Source: Merdimonas sp963929015
GTDB lineage: Bacteria > Bacillota > Clostridia > Lachnospirales > Lachnospiraceae
DNA length: 64,000 nucleotides
Direction of reading: 5' to 3'
Assembly (NCBI RefSeq): GCF_963929015.1
Contig: NZ_CAWVHE010000014.1
Span: 1-64,000 of the forward strand
Below the pieces are notes generated by a model. That model was not told the origin of the DNA, did not search any database, and saw nothing but the letters and a program-made list of their open reading frames with translations. Positions 15,781 to 24,120 of the stretch are shown one piece after another. Made by a program: the position numbers and the translations under genes. How positions within the stretch are numbered: the stretch's first letter is position 1; every line of letters begins with the position of its first letter.

Positions 15781-16948
15781 TCGAAATCTGGACAATATAC
15801 CCATCGGAGCTCTGGGACTCATCGCGCTGGAAGGCTGCGAAGAGATGGGCCAGAAGGTCAACGACTATCTCGTAAAATGGAGAAGAGAGGACGGACATAT
15901 CCACAAAAATGACGTGGCTTTCAGCGGATATGAAAGAGACACTTACCTTGTGAACGCCAATGTCCCCCGCTTTGGCTCTGGGGAAGCCAAGGGGATCATC
16001 AAAGAGTCTGTAAGGGGCATGGACATCTACATTATGGTAGATGTCTGCAATTACAGCCTGACTTATTCTCTGACCGGGCACATCAACCACATGTCCCCGG
16101 ACGACCATTATCAGAATTTAAAGCGCGTGATCGCCGCAGTCGGCGGAAAGGGCCGGCGGATCAATGTGATCATGCCTTTCCTTTATGAGAGCCGGCAGCA
16201 CCGTCGTACCAGCCGGGAATCTCTGGACTGCGCCCTTGCCCTGCAGGAGCTGGTCCGCATGGGCGTAGACAATATCATAACCTTTGACGCCCATGATCCA
16301 CGGGTACAAAATGCCATTCCTCTGAATGGATTTGAAACTGTACGTCCCACCTATCAGTTTGTAAAGGGACTCCTTCGCCGGTTTGACGATCTGAAGATCG
16401 ACAGCCAGCACATGATGGCCATCAGCCCGGATGAGGGCGCCACTGAACGGGCCGTTTATCTTGCCAATGTACTGAATCTGGATATGGGTATGTTCTATAA
16501 ACGCCGGGATTACACCCGGGTCGTGGACGGACGCAATCCCATCGTAGCTCATGAATTCCTGGGCTCTTCGGTGGAAGGAAAAGATGTGATCATCCTGGAC
16601 GACATGATCTCCTCCGGAGACAGCATCCTGGATGTCGCCCGCCAGCTGAAACGCCGCAAGGCAAAACGGATCTTTGCCGCAGCCACCTTCGGCCTCTTTA
16701 CCAACGGCATGGAAAAGTTTGACAAAGCCTACGAGGAAGGCATCATCGACGCGATCCTGACCACGAACCTGATCTACCAGACGCCGGAGCTGCTTTCCAG
16801 ACCCTACTATATCAACTGCGATATGAGCAAATACATCGCTCTGATGATCGATACCCTGAACCACGACGGATCCATCAGCAGTATTCTGACTCCCAGCGAA
16901 CGGATCCAGGAAGCTGTTGCAAGCTACAACCGGGGCGAGGAAATCTAA
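15764..16948 (+). CDS. prs: Ribose-phosphate pyrophosphokinase (long clostridial form)
   Basis: Makes PRPP from ribose-5-phosphate and ATP. The product is 394 residues, longer than the ~315-residue classical enzyme because of an N-terminal extension and insertions, as in many Lachnospiraceae. The PRPP-binding loop is DVIILDDMISSGDS; the flexible-loop region ESRQHRRTSRES and the metal-site ITFDAHDP are present. The ATG at 15764 follows GGAGGTACTAAGG and lies inside the end of the dnaC-like gene. The gene ends at a strong terminator. Confidence 0.92.
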   Translation: MLRRTDRNLDNIPIGALGLIALEGCEEMGQKVNDYLVKWRREDGHIHKNDVAFSGYERDTYLVNANVPRFGSGEAKGIIKESVRGMDIYIMVDVCNYSLTYSLTGHINHMSPDDHYQNLKRVIAAVGGKGRRINVIMPFLYESRQHRRTSRESLDCALALQELVRMGVDNIITFDAHDPRVQNAIPLNGFETVRPTYQFVKGLLRRFDDLKIDSQHMMAISPDEGATERAVYLANVLNLDMGMFYKRRDYTRVVDGRNPIVAHEFLGSSVEGKDVIILDDMISSGDSILDVARQLKRRKAKRIFAAATFGLFTNGMEKFDKAYEEGIIDAILTTNLIYQTPELLSRPYYINCDMSKYIALMIDTLNHDGSISSILTPSERIQEAVASYNRGEEI

Positions 16949-17012
16949 AAGACAGGCCAACTGCCTGGCGCAGCTGCAAAGCTGCCCGTCAGACGGTTGG
17001 CCTGTCTTTTTT
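16947..17012. terminator. Bidirectional rho-independent terminator
   Basis: A 15-base arm aaaagacaggccaac (16947-16961) pairs with gttggcctgtctttt (16996-17010), followed by further Ts. An inner Ala-like GC-rich hairpin fills the loop. It serves prs and, through the As on the other side, probably the convergent yhaN-like gene. Confidence 0.88.
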
Positions 17013-17034
17013 CTTATGCGGTTATCGTGTCCCG

Positions 17035-18579
17035 TCAAATTTCTATCACATTGCAGGGAATCCCCATCTCCTGCAGCGCTCTGATCTCCCTCTTTTGACA
17101 GGTAAAGATCAGCACCTGCCTTTTCTCCTCAAACAGCCACCGAAGAGTGGCTTTTAATCTTTGATCATCGTAATTGCCAAACGCATCATCCAGGATCACA
17201 GGCTGTGCCTCCTCCTGCAGGATCTTTGCCGCAGCCATCCTAAGCGCAAAACAGATCTGCTCTGCTGTGCCGCAGCTTACCTGTTCCGTTGCGATCCGTT
17301 TTCCATCCTTTACGAGCACCATGCGAAGCCCCTCTTCCACCCGCATCTTCTGATAGATCCCGCCGGTAATGCTGCAGATAATAGCCGAGGCCTCTTCGTT
17401 GAGCTGCCGGGACAGCCGGTCGCGAAAGTCTTCCGACAATTCATTCATCCGGTCAACCGCCAGACTTAATGCCCGGCTCCTCTTCTCCAGAGCCTGATCA
17501 GATGCCCCTGCCACACTCATCTCCGCCAGCTGCTCCTTTAGATTTTCATACTGGATCTCTTTCTCTTTTTTCTCCCGCAGCACCCGTTCCAGCTCCCAGG
17601 AAAGCTTTTCCCCGGATACCCGCTCTTCCTCCGGCAGAAGCTCTTCGATCAGTTCTGTGGAAGGATCCTTCTTCCCTTTTCCAACCTTTATGCGGTTCCA
17701 CACATAGACGCTGCTGGCAAAGAAGATCACAATGACTACCAGGTAGTTGATCGGACCCGGAAGAAGGAAAAATGCCGCCACCATCACCGCCAACAGTACC
17801 AGGATCTCCAGCGGATGGATCCGCCATCTGGGCGGACGCAGTTCGTCTACCAGCCGCCGGTGCTCTTCCTCTCTTTTCTCTTCCCTAAGTTCTTCGTCCC
17901 GCAGACGATCCCGGATCTCTTCTTCTTCTTCCAGGAACCGGTGGAGCTCCCGCCAGACGTAAGAGGCTTCCTGTTCCACTGCCTCCCGCTCCTGCTGCCG
18001 CCTGCCAAGCTCCGTTCGGATTTCCTTTTCTACTTCTTTTTTTTGCTCCAGCAAAAAACGAATGGCCTGTTCCGGCTTTAAACTTCCATCCTCTGCCGCA
18101 TAACAGCTGGTGGCGTACTCCTTAAGCGCCTCTCCCAGCGACTGATCCGGACGCGCCTTCATCTGTCCAAGAGAAATGGTATTCTCATACCCCGCGGCAG
18201 TCAGCCCGTCCAGCAAAGCGTCCAGATCCCCGTCTTCCAGGCTCAGTTTTTCGCCGTCGTCCTCGCAGACCAGCCCTGCCTTCTTATTCGCCTTATCAAA
18301 GCTTCGTTCGATACGAAACGTTTTTCCCCCGCTTTCAAATCTTAAGACACCCGCATACTGTCCCGGGCCGTCCCAGGGTTCATAGATGCTGTAGGCGTCA
18401 TAAGCAGAGCCTCTTCCCCGTTTCCGCTCCATGCCAAAAAGCATGCCCCGGATAAAGGTGTGGATCGTAGATTTGCCGGATTCATTTTCCCCGTAGATAA
18501 TGTTGATCCCGTCCTCCAGCCGGATCCTCTTATTCTGAAATTTTCCAAAATGCACAAGCAATACTTCCAGGATCTTCAT
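17035..18579 (-). CDS. YhaN-like AAA ATPase of a nuclease complex
   Basis: A 514-residue SMC/SbcC-related ATPase. It has an N-terminal Walker A YGENESGKST, a charged coiled coil, and a C-terminal ABC-type half with a CGTAEQICFALRMAA signature-like helix and Walker B AQPVILDDAFGNYD. Unusually for SbcC relatives, two hydrophobic segments interrupt the coiled coil (residues ~255-300, LEILVLLAVMVAAFFLL then INYLVVIVIFFASSVYVW). This is the YhaN arrangement and suggests membrane tethering. It is coupled to the metallophosphoesterase gene upstream (24-nt gap) and should form an Mre11/Rad50-like complex with it. Confidence 0.85.
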   Translation of the reverse strand: MKILEVLLVHFGKFQNKRIRLEDGINIIYGENESGKSTIHTFIRGMLFGMERKRGRGSAYDAYSIYEPWDGPGQYAGVLRFESGGKTFRIERSFDKANKKAGLVCEDDGEKLSLEDGDLDALLDGLTAAGYENTISLGQMKARPDQSLGEALKEYATSCYAAEDGSLKPEQAIRFLLEQKKEVEKEIRTELGRRQQEREAVEQEASYVWRELHRFLEEEEEIRDRLRDEELREEKREEEHRRLVDELRPPRWRIHPLEILVLLAVMVAAFFLLPGPINYLVVIVIFFASSVYVWNRIKVGKGKKDPSTELIEELLPEEERVSGEKLSWELERVLREKKEKEIQYENLKEQLAEMSVAGASDQALEKRSRALSLAVDRMNELSEDFRDRLSRQLNEEASAIICSITGGIYQKMRVEEGLRMVLVKDGKRIATEQVSCGTAEQICFALRMAAAKILQEEAQPVILDDAFGNYDDQRLKATLRWLFEEKRQVLIFTCQKREIRALQEMGIPCNVIEI

Positions 18580-18603
18580 ACCTGTCCTCTTTCCATCTTC
18601 GCC

Positions 18604-19656
18604 TTATTGATTCCCGGTTTCCAGAAGCGCCTGCACACCATCGCACAGCGCCTGATATTCCAGACTGTCTTTTTTTGCCCCCTGAAAACTCCGGATATAA
18701 TCTCCCAGAAAATTCCCTTTATTCTGCGCCATCAGCCGCTCAAAATCATAAGCCGGCCGGGTCTCGTCTGTCAGCTCCACAATATTTCCAAAAGGATCCA
18801 TGGCACGGAGATCAAAACGGATGTCTGGATCCCTTTGCCCGGTCACCCGGATCCGGTAGATATCTTCTACGCCCTCCGCCTCTATGGCTGAGCGGATCTT
18901 TTCCGAGAGCGCATACCCGGTAGTTTCCTCTGTCACCGGAATCTGAAGCTTCCGGTATTCTCTTGTGGCTGCAGGCACAAACCGGGTCTTAAGTCCGTTT
19001 TCTGAAAGTTCCCCCTCCACATATCCGTGTGGTCCGGTATCGCCGCTGTCAATGGGCTCCAGGGCGCCTGCATAAATCATCCGGGCGTCCGGTGCGCCCG
19101 GCTTGTGGATATGTCCAAGGGCGATATAATCATAACCCATGGACAGCAGTTCCTTCTTATGAATGGGAATATGCTCCTCATCGCCGCCGTGAGCCAGCAG
19201 GATCCGGTATCTCTGACGATCCGAGGGCTCCGTCTCCTCATAGAGCGCCTCCCGGATCTCTCTGCTGTGATAACTAAGGCCGTATACAGCCAGGGATAAT
19301 TCCGGATATTCCACTTTACTTAACTGTTCCTCTCCCAGAAAAGCAACGTTCCCGCTCCAGGAAAAAGTCCGGTAATAAGAATCCCGGCGAATGTAGTCGT
19401 GATTACCGGCGATCAGAACCACCCTTGTGGCATCCAGCGAGGCAAACATGGCGTTTACCTCTTTTAATTCTCTAAGAAGCGGCTGCCTGTGAAAAAGATC
19501 TCCCGCGATCAGAAGCAGGTCCGTCTTCTCCCGCCTGCAGATCCCGATCACCTTCTCGAACGTATCCCACAGCTCTCTATTTCTCTTTTGTCTGCGGGCG
19601 CTTCCTGCGTCCGGATCTGCCCCCAAATGTACGTCTGCGATGTGTATGAACTTCAT
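18604..19656 (-). CDS. YhaO-like DNA repair exonuclease (metallophosphoesterase)
   Basis: A 350-residue SbcD/Mre11-family nuclease. The metal-binding motifs are in order: IADVHLG near the N-terminus, AGDLFH, AGNHDY and later ALGHIHKP. The partner ATPase gene follows on the same strand. The start at 19656 is well supported by the conserved N-terminus and a GAAGAGGTGACAG site, yet it lies 80 nt inside the 3' end of the upstream histidine-kinase gene in another frame. Confidence 0.9.
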   Translation of the reverse strand: MKFIHIADVHLGADPDAGSARRQKRNRELWDTFEKVIGICRREKTDLLLIAGDLFHRQPLLRELKEVNAMFASLDATRVVLIAGNHDYIRRDSYYRTFSWSGNVAFLGEEQLSKVEYPELSLAVYGLSYHSREIREALYEETEPSDRQRYRILLAHGGDEEHIPIHKKELLSMGYDYIALGHIHKPGAPDARMIYAGALEPIDSGDTGPHGYVEGELSENGLKTRFVPAATREYRKLQIPVTEETTGYALSEKIRSAIEAEGVEDIYRIRVTGQRDPDIRFDLRAMDPFGNIVELTDETRPAYDFERLMAQNKGNFLGDYIRSFQGAKKDSLEYQALCDGVQALLETGNQ

Positions 19657-20800
19657 CTGTCACCTCTTCTTCCTCCCGGGTCTTTCTTGGCAAAGTTACG
19701 ATAAACCGGGTCTTCAGATCGTCGCTTTTTGCCAGGATCCTGCCTCCGTGAAGCTCTACGATCTCTTTTGCGATCGCAAGTCCAAGCCCCGCGCCGCCGG
19801 TTCCGCTGGATCGGGCGCCGTCCACCCGATAAAATTTTTCAAAGATCGTCTGCAGCATATCCCCGGGAATACGATCCCCCTCATTGGTAAAGATGATCTC
19901 CACATGATCCCCGGTTTCCGCCGCCTCGATCTGGATGCTGGTGCCTTCATAACAATAAGCAATCGCGTTGCGGAGGATATTGTCAAATACCCTGGCCAGC
20001 TTGTCCGGATCTCCATAGACCACCAGATTTTCCTCCACCTCTACCTGACAACTTAAATGCTTTTCCTGGAGCACCCCGTAAAGCTCGTCCGCCAGCTGCT
20101 CCAGCATGAAAGACAGATTGATCTCAATCGGCTCCAGCTCGATCTGCTGCAGGTTATATCTGGTAATATCAAAAAATTCATTGATCAGCTCTCCCAGACG
20201 GATAGATTTGTCCAGGGCAATATGGGTATATTTTGCCCTCTCCTCCCCGGACATCTCCGGGTGGCTTTCCAGCATCGTCAGATATGCCACGATGGATGTC
20301 AGCGGCGTTTTCAGGTCATGGGCAAGAAAAATAACCAGATCATTTTTCTTCTTTTCTCCTTCTGCAGCCAGAAGTTCCTGGCGCCGGATCGTAGCCTTGA
20401 TCTCGTTTAACCGGATCTCGATCGGCTTCAGCTCCGTGATCAGATGGATCGGCTCATTAGAATCGGAGACGATATTCTCGATACCGTCCCCGATCTGGTC
20501 TACATATCTGGTCATTCTGGACAGCGCAATATAAAAGAACACGCCAAAAAGAAGCAGAAAGCCGACGATCATATAGAAAGTTTTATTGTCGCCGATCAGC
20601 TTCCAGTACCAGTCAATGGCGGTCTGCTCGTCCACATGAAAATTCATCAGGATCTCCACAAATATATTGGCAAAGCTGTCATTATAAATCCCGTCGATCA
20701 CATAGTTCAGCAAAAAGCCTCCCACAAGCACGGTAAACGCCGTGATCAGAAGCGTCTGCAAAAGTACGCTGAACTTCAGTTTGCGATAATTATTCTTCAA
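19577..20800 (-). CDS. VanS-like sensor histidine kinase
   Basis: A 407-residue membrane kinase. Two N-terminal transmembrane helices (FSVLLQTLLITAFTVLVGGF and MIVGFLLLFGVFFYIAL) flank a short ~45-residue external loop. HAMP-like linker, HisKA with the phospho-acceptor LAHDLKTPLTS, N-box ILRNAIAYCYEG and G-box GGAGLGLAIAKEI follow. It most resembles VanS-type kinases, but no vancomycin-resistance ligases are present, so it is not a resistance call. The likely start is TTG at 20800, overlapping the regulator stop by 11 nt. The C-terminus extends ~25 very basic residues past the kinase fold, overlapping the nuclease gene. Confidence 0.87.
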   Translation of the reverse strand: MKNNYRKLKFSVLLQTLLITAFTVLVGGFLLNYVIDGIYNDSFANIFVEILMNFHVDEQTAIDWYWKLIGDNKTFYMIVGFLLLFGVFFYIALSRMTRYVDQIGDGIENIVSDSNEPIHLITELKPIEIRLNEIKATIRRQELLAAEGEKKKNDLVIFLAHDLKTPLTSIVAYLTMLESHPEMSGEERAKYTHIALDKSIRLGELINEFFDITRYNLQQIELEPIEINLSFMLEQLADELYGVLQEKHLSCQVEVEENLVVYGDPDKLARVFDNILRNAIAYCYEGTSIQIEAAETGDHVEIIFTNEGDRIPGDMLQTIFEKFYRVDGARSSGTGGAGLGLAIAKEIVELHGGRILAKSDDLKTRFIVTLPRKTREEEEVTDEVHTHRRRTFGGRSGRRKRPQTKEK

Positions 20801-21485
20801 CTTTATAACCCACTCCCCAAACGGTCTTGATAAAGTCCGATTTTCCGGTGGGTGCGCTCATCTTTTCCCGCAGATGCCGGATGTGCACCATCACCGTATT
20901 GTTGCTGTTTTTATAATATTTTTCGTTCCACACTTTCTCAAACAGCTCCTCGGAGCTAAGCACCCTTCCCCGGTTCTCGCACAGAAGCCAGAGAATATCA
21001 AATTCAATCGGGGTCAGGGTCAGCGGCACTTCATTGTAGACACATTCATGTGAAGTCTTATTTAAGAACATGCCGCCGAAATCGATGATCTCTCCCTCTT
21101 CCTTTCCTCCGTCGTTGTACTGGGTGTAGCGGCGCAGCTGCGCTTTGACTCTGGCAACCAGCTCCAGCGGATTAAATGGCTTGGGAATATAATCATCCGC
21201 CCCCAGGGTAAGCCCGGTGATTTTATCCATGTACTCGGTCTTTGCCGTCAGCATGATCACCGGAAACTTATACTTTTCCCGGATCTGCTTCAGGATCTGA
21301 AATCCATCGATATCCGGAAGCATGATGTCCAGGATCGCCAGATCAATCCTGCGGCTGCCGATGCACTCCAGCGCCTCCTGGCCGGTATAGCACTTCACAA
21401 CGCTGTACTGGTCGCTTTGCAGATACAGTTCAATCACATCTGCAATTTCCTTTTCATCATCCACCACCAAAATATTCATGCTCAT
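20790..21485 (-). CDS. VanR-like OmpR-family response regulator
   Basis: A 231-residue two-component regulator: receiver domain with acidic pocket VVDDEKE, phospho-acceptor in LAILDIMLPDIDG and the conserved lysine in GADDYIPKPF. A winged-helix DNA-binding domain follows (VMVHIRHLREKM ... WGVGYKVEE). The start at 21485 follows AAGGAGGTTTCC. It forms an operon with the kinase downstream. Target genes are unknown. Confidence 0.92.
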   Translation of the reverse strand: MSMNILVVDDEKEIADVIELYLQSDQYSVVKCYTGQEALECIGSRRIDLAILDIMLPDIDGFQILKQIREKYKFPVIMLTAKTEYMDKITGLTLGADDYIPKPFNPLELVARVKAQLRRYTQYNDGGKEEGEIIDFGGMFLNKTSHECVYNEVPLTLTPIEFDILWLLCENRGRVLSSEELFEKVWNEKYYKNSNNTVMVHIRHLREKMSAPTGKSDFIKTVWGVGYKVEE

Positions 21486-21611
21486 GGAAACCTCCTTATT
21501 TCTCCCCCGTATCTGTCTCTCATCCCTGCTCTTTTCCACACTTCGGCTGTCTCCCTCACCGAGTCCTCTCTGGCCGCCGCAATGCGGACCGTCGCAAAAG
21601 ATCCCAAACGC

Positions 21612-23003
21612 CTACAGCTCGCAGTTGTTCACGGTACGCGGGAAGGGTATTACATCCCGGATATTGCTCATACCGGTCAGATACATGATGCAGCGCTCAA
21701 ATCCCAGCCCGAATCCCGCGTGTCTGGTGGAGCCGTACTTGCGAAGATCCAGATAGAAGCCGTACTCCTCTTCTTTCATGCCAAGCTCTTTCATACGGGC
21801 AAGAAGCTTCTCGTAATCATCCTCTCTTTGGCTTCCGCCGATGATCTCACCGATACCCGGAACCAGGCAGTCCACTGCTGCCACTGTTTTTCCGTCATCA
21901 TTTTGTTTCATATAAAACGCTTTAATTTCTTTCGGATAATCTGTTACAAATACAGGCCGCTTGAACACCTCTTCTGTCAGATAGCGCTCATGCTCTGTCT
22001 GCAGATCTGTTCCCCAGGAAACCTGATACTCAAACCGGTCGTTCTCCTTTTCCAGAAGTTCGATCGCCTCTGTGTAGGTAATCTTCGCAAATTCAGAAGA
22101 AACAACATTGTGGAGACGGTCCAGCAGACCCTTATCTACAAAAGAGTTAAAGAAGTTCATCTCTTCCGGCGCATGCTCCAGCACATAATTGATCACATAC
22201 TTCAGCATTGCCTCCGCCAGCATCATATCATCCTCCAGATCCGCGAAGGCCATCTCCGGCTCCAGCATCCAGAACTCGGCCGCATGCCGGGTCGTGTTGG
22301 AATTTTCCGCCCGGAAGGTCGGCCCGAAGGTATAGACATTGCGGAACGCCTGCGCGTAGGCTTCCGCATTTAACTGACCGCTGACCGTCAGACTGGTTTC
22401 TTTTCCGAAAAAGTCCTTGCTGTAATCCACATGGCCTTCCTCAGTCTTCGGAACATTTTCCATATCCAGCGTGGTTACACGGAACATTTCCCCCGCGCCC
22501 TCACAGTCGCTACCTGTGATCAGCGGTGTATGCACATAGACAAATCCCCGCTCCTGGAAAAACTTGTGCAGCGCATAAGCTGTCAAAGACCGCACGCGGA
22601 ATACCGCCTGGAAAGTATTGGTCCTTGGACGCAGATGAGAGATCGTCCGCAGATACTCAAAGCTGTGACGCTTCTTCTGCAGCGGATAATCCGGAGAAGA
22701 GGCTCCCTCCACCTCCACGCTGTCCGCCTGGATCTCAAACGGCTGCTTGGCCTGCGGAGTCGCCACCAGTGTACCGGTCACGATTACCGCTGTCCCTACA
22801 TTTAATTTGCAAACCTGGGCAAAATTGTCCATCTTATCATGATAAACCACCTGCAGCGGTTCAAAAAAAGTGCCGTCATTCAGTACGATAAAACCAAAGG
22901 TTTTGGAGTCGCGAATACTGCGGATCCAGCCGCCTACTGTGACCTTCTGATCCAGGTAAGCTTCCCTGTTCTTAAATAAATCTCTGATCTGTGTCAAATT
23001 CAT
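21612..23003 (-). CDS. asnS: Asparaginyl-tRNA synthetase
   Basis: A 463-residue class IIb aminoacyl-tRNA synthetase. The N-terminal OB-fold anticodon-binding domain (VTVGGWIRSIRDSKTFGFIVLNDG, about residues 22-45) is followed by the catalytic core with motif 2 (TFRAENSNTTRHAAEFWMLEPE region) and motif 3 near the end (GFGLGFERCIMYLTG). The EWMLEPE-type loop and lack of aspartyl-specific GAD insertion support AsnRS rather than AspRS. No T-box sequence was seen upstream. Confidence 0.95.
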   Translation of the reverse strand: MNLTQIRDLFKNREAYLDQKVTVGGWIRSIRDSKTFGFIVLNDGTFFEPLQVVYHDKMDNFAQVCKLNVGTAVIVTGTLVATPQAKQPFEIQADSVEVEGASSPDYPLQKKRHSFEYLRTISHLRPRTNTFQAVFRVRSLTAYALHKFFQERGFVYVHTPLITGSDCEGAGEMFRVTTLDMENVPKTEEGHVDYSKDFFGKETSLTVSGQLNAEAYAQAFRNVYTFGPTFRAENSNTTRHAAEFWMLEPEMAFADLEDDMMLAEAMLKYVINYVLEHAPEEMNFFNSFVDKGLLDRLHNVVSSEFAKITYTEAIELLEKENDRFEYQVSWGTDLQTEHERYLTEEVFKRPVFVTDYPKEIKAFYMKQNDDGKTVAAVDCLVPGIGEIIGGSQREDDYEKLLARMKELGMKEEEYGFYLDLRKYGSTRHAGFGLGFERCIMYLTGMSNIRDVIPFPRTVNNCEL

Positions 23004-23348
23004 GGTATCCTATTGCTCCTTTACTCTGCTATTTCTCAAAATACTTTTCGCCCATTATAACACATTGTTCGTGATTTTTAAAGCTTGGCCATCGGGAGAG
23101 CCAAAAAACACAGGGCGGGTAAACGCAAAATCCCCGCCCCGGAAACCCGAACCGCCCTTTCACTCTTCAACCAGATATGCTATATTAAAGACACAAAAAG
23201 AACAACCGCCACAAAGTGGTTGGCCTCGTTGAATGATAATAGAATTACCACCCCAACTCGCCAAAGTTTAAAGGGTGGTTTTTCTATGCTTATTACATTA
23301 TCTGATAAACGTAAATACGAATGTCAGCAATGCCAGCCACCTTTTTCT
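23004..23348 (+). other. Intergenic region with remnant of a holin-like type I toxin locus
   Basis: This stretch of about 340 nt lacks an intact gene. At 23195-23234 the plus strand encodes the peptide KNNRHKVVGLVE followed by a stop. That is the conserved C-terminus of the small 'holin-like' putative type I toxins of Firmicutes, but a stop codon lies a few codons upstream and the membrane-helix part is missing. A terminator-like hairpin (accacccc ... aagggtggttttt, 23247-23284) follows, as in intact loci. The remainder is unremarkable AT-rich sequence. Confidence 0.45.
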
Positions 23349-23376
23349 TGATTTCCTGCTGCCGCCATGCTATACT
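23349..23376 (+). promoter_or_regulatory. Probable promoter of queT
   Basis: TTGATT at 23349-23354 and TATACT at 23371-23376 with a 16-nt spacer; start predicted near 23383, leaving a ~115-nt leader before queT. Confidence 0.6.
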
Positions 23377-23382
23377 AACTTT

Positions 23383-23498
23383 CATCGCAGACCCGTCTAA
23401 ACCAAGGTCTTTCAAGGTCTGCCGGCGGTCACCGCCGTAAAATGTGCCGAGTGTTCGAGACCTTCCACTCGTAAAACAAAACTAAAGGAGACAAAAAA
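23383..23498 (+). promoter_or_regulatory. Structured 5' leader of queT, candidate preQ1 riboswitch
   Basis: The leader contains a strong hairpin cggcgg-tca-ccgccg and a second hairpin with arms cgagtg/cactcg. The loop of the second (agacctt) can pair with either of two upstream aaggtct copies, which would form a pseudoknot. An A-rich stretch ending ACTAAAGGAG, carrying the ribosome site, follows. QueT genes are commonly under preQ1 riboswitches with pseudoknots and an A-rich tail. I could not match the sequence to a specific preQ1 class, so the ligand is inferred from the gene. Confidence 0.45.
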
Positions 23499-23996
23499 AT
23501 GAAAAAGCAGAATGTTACGTTTCTGACCCAGGCAGCTATGATCGCTGCCATCTACGTGGTGCTTACTTATGTCTTTGCACCCTTCTCTTTCGGCGAGGTA
23601 CAGGTTCGCATCGCTGAAGCTCTCACGATCCTGCCGGCCTTTACTCCGGCCGCGATCCCTGGACTGTTTGTCGGCTGTCTGATCGGCAATACCCTGGGCG
23701 GAGCCATCCTTCCGGACATCATCTGCGGAAGTCTGGCCACTCTGATCGGCGCTTTTTTCACCTGCAAATTAAAAAATCAGGCTTTTCCGCTGCTGGCGCT
23801 GCCACCGGTTATTTCCAACATCGTGATTGTGCCGTTTGTGCTGCGGTACGCCTATGGCGTCGCGCTGCCCATTCCGTTTATGATGCTGACCGTGGGGATC
23901 GGCGAAGTGGTTTCCTGCGGCGTACTGGGCTTCCTGCTGTACACTGCTCTGAAGAGATATCGGGGACGGCTGTTCGTTCCTGCGGGCAGAAAATAA
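23499..23996 (+). CDS. queT: QueT family ECF transporter S component (queuosine precursor)
   Basis: A 165-residue membrane protein with five to six hydrophobic segments. The QueT hallmark regions are FAPFSFGEVQVRIAEALTIL near the N-terminus and FVGCLIGNTLGG. QueT is the substrate-binding S subunit that takes up preQ0/preQ1-type deazapurines together with the shared ECF ATPases and EcfT, which are not in the window. RBS AAAGGAG. A terminator follows at 24029. Confidence 0.93.
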   Translation: MKKQNVTFLTQAAMIAAIYVVLTYVFAPFSFGEVQVRIAEALTILPAFTPAAIPGLFVGCLIGNTLGGAILPDIICGSLATLIGAFFTCKLKNQAFPLLALPPVISNIVIVPFVLRYAYGVALPIPFMMLTVGIGEVVSCGVLGFLLYTALKRYRGRLFVPAGRK

Positions 23997-24026
23997 TTTT
24001 TACGAAATCAAAAATGTCGAAAAGAC

Positions 24027-24084
24027 GCTAAAAGAGCGGATGCTCTGTGATCTTCTTGTCACAGGAGCTCCGCTCTTTTTTCTT
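24027..24084 (+). terminator. Terminator after queT
   Basis: Long hairpin aaaagagcgga ... tccgctctttttt with an internal stem (ctgtga/tcacag), followed by a T-run ending near 24084. Confidence 0.88.
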
Positions 24085-24120
24085 CTCTTTTTTCTGTTTT
24101 CTGCAGCGTATCCGGAAATG

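Noticed and set aside
19577..21485. Vancomycin-resistance regulators
   Set aside because: The pair is VanRS-like, but no vanH, ligase or vanX/Y genes are present; similarity of kinases alone does not support resistance.
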